From NCBI RefSeq assembly GCF_900107105.1, contig NZ_FNOT01000002.1, positions 186,001 through 250,000 of the forward strand: 64,000 nucleotides of DNA, given 5' to 3'. This document shows, one piece after another, positions 53,036 to 61,394 of the stretch; positions within the stretch are counted from its first letter, which is position 1; the number at the start of each line of letters is the position of its first letter. The translations under genes were made by a program, and so were the position numbers. The notes under the pieces are model-generated. The model was not told the origin of the DNA. It worked only from the letters and a program-made list of their open reading frames with translations, and did not search any database. Source of the DNA: Geodermatophilus africanus (GTDB taxonomy: Bacteria; Actinomycetota; Actinomycetes; Mycobacteriales; Geodermatophilaceae).

Positions 53036-53308
53036 ATGACGTCGATCCCGTTGAGCGAGGCCAAAGACAAGCTGTCGTCCCTCGTAGAGGCGGCCGAGAC
53101 GACGCACGAGATCGTCACGATCACGCGCCATGGCCGAGAGGCCGCCGTCCTCATGGCGAAGGCCGACCTCGACTCCCTGCACGAGACACTGTTCTGGCTG
53201 TCGCAGCCGGACGTCCGTACCGACGTCGATGACGCTCGTGCCGAGCAGCGTGAGGGGCGGACTGTGTCGGGTGACGACCTGAGAGCCGAGTTCGGGCTCG
53301 CTGAGTGA
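53036..53308 (+). CDS. Phd/YefM-type antitoxin of the RelE-type pair
   Basis: 90 aa: PLSEAKDKLSSLVEAAETT and VTITRHGREAAVLMAKADLDSL are the Phd/YefM fold; the C-terminal region is acidic (DVDDARAEQREG). The stop overlaps the toxin start by four bases. It lies between two copies of an alcohol dehydrogenase fragment. Confidence 0.85.
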   Translation: MTSIPLSEAKDKLSSLVEAAETTHEIVTITRHGREAAVLMAKADLDSLHETLFWLSQPDVRTDVDDARAEQREGRTVSGDDLRAEFGLAE

Positions 53309-53586
53309 CCGAGCCGTTCACGGTCGAGGTCTCCTCGGCCGTGCGACGGCAACTGCGTCAACTCCCGGCCAAGGTCGCCACGGCGATCGTGGAGTTCCTC
53401 ACGACCGTGCTCCCCGAAAACCCACTACGCCTCAGCAGGCCGCTGACAGGCGCCCTGTCCGGGCTCCGTAGCGCACGGCGTGGTGACTATCGGGTGCTGA
53501 TCGACGTGGACGAGGACGAACGGCGGATCCTCGTCGTCCGGGTCGCCCACCGCGCCCACGCCTACCGTCTTCCAGGGCCGGGCTGA
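53305..53586 (+). CDS. relE: RelE/ParE-family toxin
   Basis: 93 aa. FTVEVSSAVRRQLRQLPAKV, LSGLRSARRGDYRVLIDVDED and ILVVRVAHRAHAY match RelE, including the Arg and Tyr residues used in ribosome-dependent mRNA cleavage. Expected translation inhibitor. GTG start coupled to the antitoxin. Confidence 0.88.
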   Translation: MTEPFTVEVSSAVRRQLRQLPAKVATAIVEFLTTVLPENPLRLSRPLTGALSGLRSARRGDYRVLIDVDEDERRILVVRVAHRAHAYRLPGPG

Positions 53587-53605
53587 CCCGGAGGGGGCCT
53601 CGCCG

Positions 53606-53841
53606 ATCAGGCCCCGGGGACGACGACGGCGCGGCCGCGGACCGCTCCCTCGTGCAGCCGCCGGTAGGCCTCGGGCACCTCGTCGAGCGTGTACTTCTCC
53701 ACCTCGACGTGCACCGCGCCGGCCCGGGCGAGGTCGAGCACCTCCATCAGCTCGGCCCGCGTGCCCCGGTACGGCGCCCGCACCGACGCCCCCATCGGCG
53801 TGGAGAAGAAGCCCGTCGGCAGCCGCCCGCCGCCGACCGCC
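53606..53841 (-). pseudogene. 3' fragment of a zinc-type alcohol dehydrogenase, repeat copy 2
   Basis: 236 bp, about 97% identical to 52638-52873 at an offset of 968 bases; encodes GGGRLPTGFFSTPMGASV to AVVVPGA. Beyond 53841 identity ends abruptly. No full-length dehydrogenase is in the window, so both are remnants; they bracket the RelBE-type pair. Confidence 0.85.
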
Positions 53842-53954
53842 GGAGCACCGCGGTGACGCCGTCGTGACGCGGCCGGGGCAGACTCGCCCGGCGGCGCACC
53901 TCGTCCGGCCGCACCCGGCGCGCTGCGACAGCGCGAGCTCCGAGAGGTGGCGCC

Positions 53955-55349
53955 ATGGCCCAGCCCCGCTCCCGCAGGAACATCGACAGCCTCACGCCGC
54001 AGGAGCTCGCCGACTACGAGCACGCCTTCGCCAAGCTGAAGGAGATCTCGGACGCCGACCCCGCGAGCATCGACGGGCTGCAGTACTTCACCGACCTGCA
54101 CAACACGATGCTGGGCCCCTGCGAGCACGCCAACGACACCTTCCTGCCGTGGCACCGCGCGCACCTCTTCCTGTTCGAGGAGGCGCTCCGGCGCTCGGAC
54201 CCGCCGCGGACGTCGAACGTGACGCTGCCCTACTGGGACTGGTCGGCGCTGCCGAGCGGGGTGCGCTACCCGAAGGCATTCGAGGACGAGGACTCGGTCC
54301 TGCACCACCCGCTCCGCAACGACGACCCGGTGTGCCGCACCGCCTCGGCCGAGGACTGCACGGCCCTGCCCTTCCCGCGGGCCTACCTCGAGCAGCAGGT
54401 GCTCAGCAAGGCCGCCTGGTCGACCCCCGACGCCGACCAGAGCTCCACGACCTTCGGCGGTCACGCGGGCGGGCAGATGGACTGCCAGGGCCAGTTCGGC
54501 CAGGGGTTCGGCGCGCTCGAGCAGCCCGCGCACAACACCACGCACGACGGCTTCGTCGGTGGCACGATGGCCGACCCCGGGTCGGCGGCCGAGGACCCGA
54601 TCTTCTTCTCGTTCCACTGCTACATCGACCTGCTCTGGGCGCAGTGGCAGGAGCAGTTCCAGACCGACACCGACCTCGACTGCCGGCTGTGCGGGCTCTT
54701 CACGGACCGCGAGCACGCCGAGGAGAACCGCTTCCGCGTCCGCGACACGCTCGATCCCGAGGCGCAGCTCGGCTACGTCTACGAGTACACGCCCGGCGAG
54801 GTCGCCCCGCCGCCGCCCGTCGCCGACGACGCGCTGTTCCCGACCCACCCCGCGCTCGACGTCGTGCCGAGCGCCCGCGCCGAGCCCGCACTCGTGCGCA
54901 CGCTCGACTTCACGGTGCCGCACACGGGCGTCGAGGAGGCGGTGCTGCGGCTGGGCGACGTCCACGTGACCCTGCCCTTCTCCTACGGCGCGGACGTCTA
55001 CATCACCCGCCCCGGCGAGAAGTTGCGCACCACGGACCGCACCTTCCGCCGGCGTCACCTCGCGGACGTCTGCTACTTCTGGCGCGCCCACCACGCGCAC
55101 GGGGACGCCACGCACGACATCACCGTCGACCTCGGCCGCGCCCTGAGCGCCCTCGCGGCCAGCCACGCCGGCGAGCACTGGCAGGTCAGGGTCGCGCTCA
55201 CGGCGAGCGGCACGGGCAGCGGTCACGATCACGACCACGGGGACGGCGGCGGCCACGGGGGCGGGCACGCGGCGGCAGCGGCGACGGCGGCAGCGGCTCA
55301 CCCCGGTTCCTCGATGGACTTCGGCGACCTGACGCTCCGCGTCCGCTGA
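53955..55349 (+). CDS. Tyrosinase / type 3 copper oxidase
   Basis: 464 aa, ATG after GAGAGGTGG. CuA ligands: H49 (DLHN), H58, H67 in LPWHRAHLF; CuB: H193 and H197 in HNTTHDGF, and H221 in FSFHCYIDLLW. The C-terminal 130 residues form a second beta-rich region, then a tail rich in His and Gly (GHDHDHGDGGGHGGGH) before SMDFGDLTL. It oxidises phenols to quinones. No signal peptide; a Tat-type partner or caddie is not obvious, but the next gene is coupled. Confidence 0.92.
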   Translation: MAQPRSRRNIDSLTPQELADYEHAFAKLKEISDADPASIDGLQYFTDLHNTMLGPCEHANDTFLPWHRAHLFLFEEALRRSDPPRTSNVTLPYWDWSALPSGVRYPKAFEDEDSVLHHPLRNDDPVCRTASAEDCTALPFPRAYLEQQVLSKAAWSTPDADQSSTTFGGHAGGQMDCQGQFGQGFGALEQPAHNTTHDGFVGGTMADPGSAAEDPIFFSFHCYIDLLWAQWQEQFQTDTDLDCRLCGLFTDREHAEENRFRVRDTLDPEAQLGYVYEYTPGEVAPPPPVADDALFPTHPALDVVPSARAEPALVRTLDFTVPHTGVEEAVLRLGDVHVTLPFSYGADVYITRPGEKLRTTDRTFRRRHLADVCYFWRAHHAHGDATHDITVDLGRALSALAASHAGEHWQVRVALTASGTGSGHDHDHGDGGGHGGGHAAAAATAAAAHPGSSMDFGDLTLRVR

Positions 55350-55358
55350 GGGGCCGGC

Positions 55359-55925
55359 GTGACCGCGCAGCAGCGGCCCCCGGTGTTCGAGCTGCACATC
55401 CGGCCGCTGTTCCGGCTGCTCGACCGTGCGCACATGCTCTCCCTGGTCACACCGGGCATCGACCTGTGGGACCTCGACACGGTGTGGGCGGCGCGCGAGG
55501 AGATCCTCACCCGGCTGCGCGGTGAGGGGAGCCTGAACATGCCGGGCCTCCCGGTGGGCGGCCCCTGGCCGGCGGAGTGGATCGCGCTGTTCGAGCGCTG
55601 GATCGCCACGGGCTCCGACACCACCCCCGGGCACCACCTCGTCGTCACGAAGCCGGACCAGGCCTACGAGTGGAAGAACCTCGGCGGGGAGCGGCGCCGC
55701 CTGTCGGCGATGGTGACCGCGCCGACCGAGGGCTGCCGGGTCTGGTTCGAGCTCGACGCCGTCGCGGCCGGACGGCGGGACTACACGCTCCACCTGGAGC
55801 CGGCGTTCCCCGGCCCGCCGGCCGACCCGACCCCGGTGCGGGCGACCGAGCACCTCCTCCGGAGCGAGGTGGAGCGGGTGACGGTCCGCGACGCCGACGG
55901 CACGCAGGAGCTGGTCGTGCCCTGA
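55359..55925 (+). CDS. Tyrosinase-associated protein of unknown function
   Basis: 188 aa, GTG nine bases after the tyrosinase stop, with GAGGGG. FELHIRPLFRLLDRAHMLS and LPVGGPWPAEWIALFERW give a helical first half; the second half is beta-rich. It may be a caddie-like metallochaperone or a partner subunit; it lacks the His-rich copper sites of known caddies. Role unknown. Confidence 0.68.
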   Translation: MTAQQRPPVFELHIRPLFRLLDRAHMLSLVTPGIDLWDLDTVWAAREEILTRLRGEGSLNMPGLPVGGPWPAEWIALFERWIATGSDTTPGHHLVVTKPDQAYEWKNLGGERRRLSAMVTAPTEGCRVWFELDAVAAGRRDYTLHLEPAFPGPPADPTPVRATEHLLRSEVERVTVRDADGTQELVVP

Positions 55926-55938
55926 GGAGGACCGGCCC

Positions 55939-56430
55939 TTAAAACGTCAGGCCGTGCCGCTCGATGATGCGCTGGGTCCCCTCCGGGTCGGCGTCGCAGT
56001 CGAACGGCGTCGCCATCTCGGCGAGCTGCTCGGGCGTCGGCGGTTCGGACAGCCCGTCGAGCCGGCGGAAGAACTGCTCCAGCCCCGCAGGGGAGATGAG
56101 CTCGAGCACCGCGGCCGGTCCGTCCCCGGCGTTCCAGAACGTGTGCCACTGGTCGCGCGGCTTGAAGATAAGGTCACCGGGCTCGCCGACCACCTCGTCG
56201 TCCCCGAGGACGGCGCCGACGCGCCCGTAGACGACGTACATGTACTCGTCCTCCCGGTGGTGCCGGTGCAGCGGGGCGGCCAGCGACCGGGGGGCGAAGA
56301 GGTGCTGGACGAGGGCGAACCGGCCGCCGGCGTCGTCCCCGTCGACCATGAAGCGGTCCCGGACGCCGGCCGGGTCGCCCATCACCGGCCCGTCCGCGGC
56401 TCTCAGGATGCGCGGCGCGGATGCGTGCAT
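55939..56430 (-). CDS. Cupin-domain protein
   Basis: 163 aa. ATG six bases after GGAGGGG. Motif 1 AAPLHRHHREDEYMYVVYG (His, His, Glu ligands) and motif 2 GDLIFKPRDQWHTFWNAG (His) form the metal site. Convergent with the tyrosinase partner, 13 bases apart. Ligand unknown; quercetinase-like fold. Confidence 0.85.
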   Translation of the reverse strand: MHASAPRILRAADGPVMGDPAGVRDRFMVDGDDAGGRFALVQHLFAPRSLAAPLHRHHREDEYMYVVYGRVGAVLGDDEVVGEPGDLIFKPRDQWHTFWNAGDGPAAVLELISPAGLEQFFRRLDGLSEPPTPEQLAEMATPFDCDADPEGTQRIIERHGLTF

Positions 56431-56442
56431 CGTCGTCCCCTC

Positions 56443-58905
56443 CTATACGTAGTCGGACCTCCGGAGCCAGGCGAAGGCGGCCCAGCCGGGCAGGATCGGC
56501 AGCCAGAACGTCGCCAGCCGGTAGAGGAAGACCGCCGGGACGGCGACCGTGTGGTCCATCCCGGCGGCGACCAGCCCGGCGATCAGCGCGGCCTCCAGGG
56601 CGCCGAGGCCGCCGGGAGTGGGCGCGGCGGCGGCGATGGCGGCCCCGGCGAGGTAGACGGCGCCCACGGTGGCCAGGTCCAGGCCCCCGCCGAAGGCCCG
56701 CGTGGACAGGTAGAGGCAGACCAGGTAGCCGAGGGTGATCACCGCCGCGCCGCCCAGCAGCAGCGCCAGCTTCGCGGGGCGCCGCACGGCGGCGCCGACA
56801 CCCTCGACCGACCGGCGCAGCAGCGGGACCACCTTCCCAACCACGAGCCGGCGCACCGCCGGGACGGCGAGCGCGGCGGCGGCCAGTGCGAGGACCGCCA
56901 GCACCCCCCACAGCACGGCCTGCGGGCGCGGCAGCCGCAGCGAGCCGAAGGCCGACTGCCCGGCCCAGACGGCGAACACGACCATGAGGACGACGTGCAC
57001 GACCGAGCCGGCCGCGTAGCTCAGCCCCACCCCGGACGTGGCCACCGGCAGGTCGACGCCGCTCCGCTGCAGGAAGCGCACGTTCAGCGCCATCCCGCCG
57101 ATCCCGGCCGGCGCCAGCTTGCTGGCGAACGAGGACGCGAGCTGGGCGACGAACGTCGTCAGCAGGCGCAGCCGGGCCGGGACGGCGCCGACGATGCTCA
57201 GCGTGGCGCCCGCGTAGGTCAGCGCGGACACCGCCAGGATCCACGGCAGCCACACCCAGTCGGCCTCCCGGACCCGCGCGACCATGCCGCCCACGTCGCC
57301 GAGCTGCGGCGCGAGGAGGTAGGTGGCGACGGCCAGCAGGACGACGGTGAGCACCGTCTTGAGGTGGACGCGCTCCAGGTCCGCCAGCCTCGGCTCCGGG
57401 ACCCCGCTCCGCCGGCACACGGCCGCCCGGATCTGGGGCACGAGGTCCTTGCGGTGCTTGAGCGCGTCCCGCGTGGCGCCGCTCAGGCTGTTGGGCTGCA
57501 TCCGGGGGAGCGCAGCGGCCACCGCCTCGGGCCCCAGCCGGTCGATCGCCGCGTCGACCGCCGGTTCGACGCCGACGTCCAGCGCCAGCGCGACGAGGAG
57601 CTGGGCGACGTCCGCGTCGAGGAGCGCGGGGGAGGCGGCGACCTCGCTGAAGCCGAAGTCGATGAGCCACGGGCGGCCCGTGTCGTCGAGCAGGATGTTG
57701 GCCCGGCGCAGGTCGCGGTGGGCCACCGAGTGCCGGCGGAGGACGGCGACCTGCTCCCAGATCCCCTGGAGCACCGGCGGGGTGACGGCGTCGTCCGACA
57801 GCTTGTCGAGGGTCGCGCCGTCGATCAGGTCGTAGGACAGCAGGAACGAGTCGGACCCCACCGGCGCGATGGCCCGCAGCCGCGGTGTGCGCGCACCGGC
57901 GTCCCGGACCAGCAGGGACACCAGCGCCTCGTGCTCCACGGTCCGGCGCAGCGAGGAGAACGGCCGCTCGTCGCCGACGTCCTTCAGCCGCAGGAAGCGG
58001 TAGGCGCGGAACAGCAGGTCCGCGGCCCGGTTGTCCGCGCCCATGACCTTGGCGAAGACGCGGTCGCCGTCGGCGAGGGTGGCGACCCAGGGCACCGACC
58101 CGCGAGCGTCGACCACCGCGGGCGCCAGCTCGGCCGGGCGCAGGCCGCTGCCGGCCAGGGCGGCGGCGACGGCACCCGTCGTCGGCCGTCGGCTGGGGCG
58201 GCCGAGCAGCAGCAGCGTGCCGGAGCCGGCCAGGGCGCCGAGGAGGACGGCGACGGCCACCGTGCCCGGGTGCGCGACGGGCACGAGCAGCCGCACCAGC
58301 GTGACCAGCGCCAGCAGGAGCGCCCCGGCCCGCCGCCACCGCCGGGACACGAACGGCGCCAGGACGACGAACGACGCGGCCATCACCGCGAGCCCGGCCA
58401 CCGTCAGCGCGGTGTCGACGCCATCGCGCCGCGCGACCTCGCGGGCCAGGGCGTCGGCGTCCCCGCGGTCGACCACCCAGTCGGCCCCCTGCACCAGCAG
58501 CACCGCGAGGACGCCGCTGACCAGGAGGGAACCCAGCACGCGGGAACGGCGGGTCACCAGCGGCGTCGCCCACGCCGCGAGGACCGACGCGAGGATCAGC
58601 AGGGTCACCGCACCGGCCAGGACCCGCCCGACCGCCGGCGTCAGGAACGACAGCCGCTGGACGAGGTCCTCGTCCACCGCGGCGACCTCGTCCCGCGACC
58701 ACCGGGCGAGGGCGACCAGCAGCAGGGCGAGGACGGCGAACACGACGGTGCGGAGGACGTCGCTCGGGGACCGCTCGTAGCCGGTGATGACCTCGTCGGT
58801 GGAGCTGCCGACCGGCGCGGCCGCGCGCGGAGCCGTTTCCGATGGGGGAGTCGTGGCGCGCGGCGGACGGGGGCTCGGGAGTGCCGTCCCTGTGGTCCGC
58901 TCCAT
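56443..58905 (-). CDS. Kinase-like/flippase-like membrane fusion protein
   Basis: 820 aa. N-terminal region with about six membrane segments (from LRTVVFAVLALLLVALA), then a kinase-like domain (VFAKVMG, HSVAHRDLRRANILLDD, WLIDFGFSE), then an LPG-synthase/AglD-type flippase-like domain with about eight membrane segments (starting HLKTVLTVVLLAVATYLLA, including the APAGIGGMALNVRFL and PTPGGLGALEAALIAG loops). All catalytic-loop elements of an atypical kinase are kept. It may phosphorylate a lipid-linked substrate or couple sugar-lipid transport to phosphorylation. Confidence 0.85.
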   Translation of the reverse strand: MERTTGTALPSPRPPRATTPPSETAPRAAAPVGSSTDEVITGYERSPSDVLRTVVFAVLALLLVALARWSRDEVAAVDEDLVQRLSFLTPAVGRVLAGAVTLLILASVLAAWATPLVTRRSRVLGSLLVSGVLAVLLVQGADWVVDRGDADALAREVARRDGVDTALTVAGLAVMAASFVVLAPFVSRRWRRAGALLLALVTLVRLLVPVAHPGTVAVAVLLGALAGSGTLLLLGRPSRRPTTGAVAAALAGSGLRPAELAPAVVDARGSVPWVATLADGDRVFAKVMGADNRAADLLFRAYRFLRLKDVGDERPFSSLRRTVEHEALVSLLVRDAGARTPRLRAIAPVGSDSFLLSYDLIDGATLDKLSDDAVTPPVLQGIWEQVAVLRRHSVAHRDLRRANILLDDTGRPWLIDFGFSEVAASPALLDADVAQLLVALALDVGVEPAVDAAIDRLGPEAVAAALPRMQPNSLSGATRDALKHRKDLVPQIRAAVCRRSGVPEPRLADLERVHLKTVLTVVLLAVATYLLAPQLGDVGGMVARVREADWVWLPWILAVSALTYAGATLSIVGAVPARLRLLTTFVAQLASSFASKLAPAGIGGMALNVRFLQRSGVDLPVATSGVGLSYAAGSVVHVVLMVVFAVWAGQSAFGSLRLPRPQAVLWGVLAVLALAAAALAVPAVRRLVVGKVVPLLRRSVEGVGAAVRRPAKLALLLGGAAVITLGYLVCLYLSTRAFGGGLDLATVGAVYLAGAAIAAAAPTPGGLGALEAALIAGLVAAGMDHTVAVPAVFLYRLATFWLPILPGWAAFAWLRRSDYV

Positions 58906-59134
58906 GCCGCCCCCTCCCGGCCACGACCCTGGGCTCTCGGTTGCGCGACCGCAGTCGACGGCCCGGTCGACGGACCCGGCGGTCGACGAGGGTAGGGGCG
59001 GCAGGTTTGCGGCGGGACCTGCTCACGCCTGTCAGCCGGCCTGTCGTGCGGCTTGCACCGGCGCGCTGCACCTGCCTGTGGGAAAGCGGTTGCGGGGGGA
59101 TGGGCAGGGGCACCAATCTGGCTACGATGTAGTC

Positions 59135-59569
59135 ATGGGTAGTCCGCGCTCGGTGCGCCTGTCCGACGACGTGCTGCGCCGCCTCACGGACCTGGCGGGA
59201 CGGCGTGCTGCCTCCGTCTCCTCGACCATCGAGCGGTTGCTCGACGAGGCGTTGCGCCGGGAAGCCCACCAGGGGATCACCTTCCGCGACGGCCCGAGCG
59301 GGCGGCGGGCCGGGCTCGTGGCCGGCCCGGACGTCGACGAGGTGATCCGGACCTTGCGGGCGGTGCAGGAGGAGCGTTCCGACCGGGCCCTCTCCGAGGT
59401 CGCCGAGATCCTGTCGCTGACCGAGGTGCAAGTGCTCGCGGCCGTCGCCTACTACGCCGACCACCGGCCGGAGATCGACGAGCGGATCGCGACCAACGAG
59501 CGGATGGCCGAGGAGCTGGAGGCGGCCTGGCGCCGTCAGCAGGAGGTCCTGGCCGGCCCCGCGCAGTGA
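59135..59569 (+). CDS. Ribbon-helix-helix/DUF433-like antitoxin
   Basis: 144 aa from the ATG at 59135; TACGAT at 59123-59128 suggests a very short leader. N-terminal SPRSVRLSDDVLRRLTDLAG is CopG-like; the second half (ALSEVAEILSLTEVQVLAAVAYYADHRPEID) is DUF433-like HTH. DUF433 proteins commonly pair with DUF5615 toxins, and one overlaps here by four bases. Confidence 0.8.
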   Translation: MGSPRSVRLSDDVLRRLTDLAGRRAASVSSTIERLLDEALRREAHQGITFRDGPSGRRAGLVAGPDVDEVIRTLRAVQEERSDRALSEVAEILSLTEVQVLAAVAYYADHRPEIDERIATNERMAEELEAAWRRQQEVLAGPAQ

Positions 59570-59919
59570 GGCTGCTATTCGATGAGATGTACCCGCGGCG
59601 GCTCGCGGAGCAGTTGCGTGCCGAGGCCCACGACGTGGTCGCGGTCGTCGAGCTGCCCGAGCTCGTCGGCCGAACGGATGCCGAGGTGGCGCGCTGGGCG
59701 CGCGAGAGCGACCGCGTTCTCGTCACCGAGAACGTGGCGGACTTCGCGTCGATGGACACCGCCGAGCACACCGGCCTGCTCCTCGTCTCCGCTGGACGCT
59801 GGCCGCGCACGTCGAGCGGCCAGCCGAGACTGCTGACCGCTCTGCGTACCTGGCTCCGGGCTCGCGCGGGACCCGGCCGCTCGGCTGACAGCAGCGCCGG
59901 CCTCGTCGAGTGGCTGTGA
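59566..59919 (+). CDS. DUF5615 PIN-like toxin
   Basis: 117 aa. MRLLFDEMYPRRLAEQLRAE carries the first acidic residue; VLVTENVADFASM the second (TEN/D region); the LLLVSAGRW segment follows. DUF5615 proteins are Mut7-C/PIN-like RNases acting as toxins. GTG start within the antitoxin's stop overlap. Confidence 0.83.
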   Translation: MRLLFDEMYPRRLAEQLRAEAHDVVAVVELPELVGRTDAEVARWARESDRVLVTENVADFASMDTAEHTGLLLVSAGRWPRTSSGQPRLLTALRTWLRARAGPGRSADSSAGLVEWL

Positions 59920-60111
59920 GGTCGGCGTCCGACTCGCTGATCGCTGCGCCTGTGCCGGCGCTGCACGGCGACGGCAACCACGTGCCCGGAGTGGGTGGGC
60001 CCTCACCGATGAGCCGGGCCACCCGGGGACGTCTGATGCAGCAGGGGGCACGGTCCCAGCCGTGCCGCCGGACGAGCGGGGCGACGGACGCCTGCGCGAA
60101 GGGAGAGGTCG

Positions 60112-60507
60112 ATGGAGATGAAGCTGGAGCTGGTGCCGATCCCGGTGGGTGACGTCGACCGGGCGAAGGCCTTCTACGTCGAGCGGCTCGGGTTCGTCGA
60201 GGACGTCGACGTGCGGCCCGCGGACGGTGTGCGGGTGGTGCAGCTGACGCCGCCGGGCTCGGCGTGCTCCATCGGCATGGGCACCGGCCTGCCGGCCTAC
60301 GACGACATGCCGCCCGGCGCGATCAAGGGCCTGCACCTGGTGGTCGCGGACATCGCGCAGGCCCGTGCCGACCTCGTGGGACGCGGCGTCGACGTCGGGG
60401 AGGTGGTGGACGTCGGCGGCGGGGTCAAGTACGCCTGGCTCACCGACCCCGACGGCAACACCCTGACCCTGCAGGAGATGGCCTGGCGGACCGGGGACGC
60501 GTTCTAG
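60112..60507 (+). CDS. VOC-family (glyoxalase-like) protein
   Basis: 131 aa, ATG after GGGAGAGG. VGDVDRAKAFYVERLGFVE and GLHLVVADIAQARADLVGRG with YAWLTDPDGNTLTLQEM are the two beta-alpha-beta-beta-beta modules of VOC metalloenzymes. The final Glu ligand is in LTLQEM. Its stop codon is TAG (60505-60507), a true UAG stop in this genome. Reaction unknown. Confidence 0.87.
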   Translation: MEMKLELVPIPVGDVDRAKAFYVERLGFVEDVDVRPADGVRVVQLTPPGSACSIGMGTGLPAYDDMPPGAIKGLHLVVADIAQARADLVGRGVDVGEVVDVGGGVKYAWLTDPDGNTLTLQEMAWRTGDAF

Positions 60508-60574
60508 CTGGGCGGGAACCGGACCGTCGCCCAGGACGCCTGGACGCACCGCCCGTCCCCCTACCCTCGGGTGG

Positions 60575-61264
60575 GTGCGGCAGCCCGATCGCGCACTCCC
60601 CGCCTCACGGCGCCGGCGCTCCCGATGGGAGATGGCCATCGCCACCGGCGCCGCGGCCCTGGGTGTGAGCAGCGTGGTGGCCCTGGCGACAGCGGACGAC
60701 GGCCGCCCGACGAGCGCGGCCCCGACCGCTGCGGTGACGACCGGCAGCGCTTCCTCGACGTCGGCGCTCCCGTCGGTTCCCGCCTCCGTCGAGGAGTCGG
60801 CGCCGGCCCCGCCGCAGACGGTCGACGGCCTCATCGCGGACCTGACGGCGCGACCGGACGCTGCCGGACCGGCCGGCCCGCTGCTGCGAGCCGGGCTGCA
60901 GGGCCTCCTGTCGGGGGACGAGGGCGTGCGTCAGCGCTCGGCCCTGCAGGTGCTGTCGCTCGTCATCGGTGGTGAGGCGCTCGACCCCCGGTACGCCACG
61001 GCGAGCCGGCTGGCCCTGTTCCGCGCGATGACCGGCCTGGTCCCGGCGCCGTCCTCGCCGACCGGGACCCCGTCGTGCCTCGAAGTCCAGCAGGGGACGC
61101 CGCCCCCGGTGGTGCAGGGGTACGCGCGTCAGATCGTCGACCAGCTCCCGGCGTGGCAGGCCGACGGGTTCCCGGCCGACGAGACCGCACGCCTGCAGGA
61201 CCTGATCGCGCCCGTGGCGGCCGGGCAGTCGACTCTCGACCTCCGTCCGTGCCCGGGTCAGTGA
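60575..61264 (+). CDS. Predicted exported or membrane-anchored protein of unknown function
   Basis: 229 aa, leaderless GTG: TACCCT (60562-60567), then seven bases. N-terminal basic stretch (RRRRSRWEM) and hydrophobic segment (AIATGAAALGVSSVVALATA) predict export; a Ser/Thr/Pro-rich linker follows, then a helical domain containing TVDGLIADLTARPDAAG. Two Cys residues (in SCLEVQ and RPCPGQ) may form a disulfide. Confidence 0.72.
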   Translation: MRQPDRALPASRRRRSRWEMAIATGAAALGVSSVVALATADDGRPTSAAPTAAVTTGSASSTSALPSVPASVEESAPAPPQTVDGLIADLTARPDAAGPAGPLLRAGLQGLLSGDEGVRQRSALQVLSLVIGGEALDPRYATASRLALFRAMTGLVPAPSSPTGTPSCLEVQQGTPPPVVQGYARQIVDQLPAWQADGFPADETARLQDLIAPVAAGQSTLDLRPCPGQ

Positions 61265-61394
61265 CCTGTCGGCGCGGGAAGTCCCGGGACGGCGCCATCC
61301 GTGGCAGGGTCCCTGAGGCTCTGCACCACGCACCACGGGGGAACGTTGCGCCACCTCTCCATGCCCGCCGTCCACCCGACCGCGGGCTGACGCC

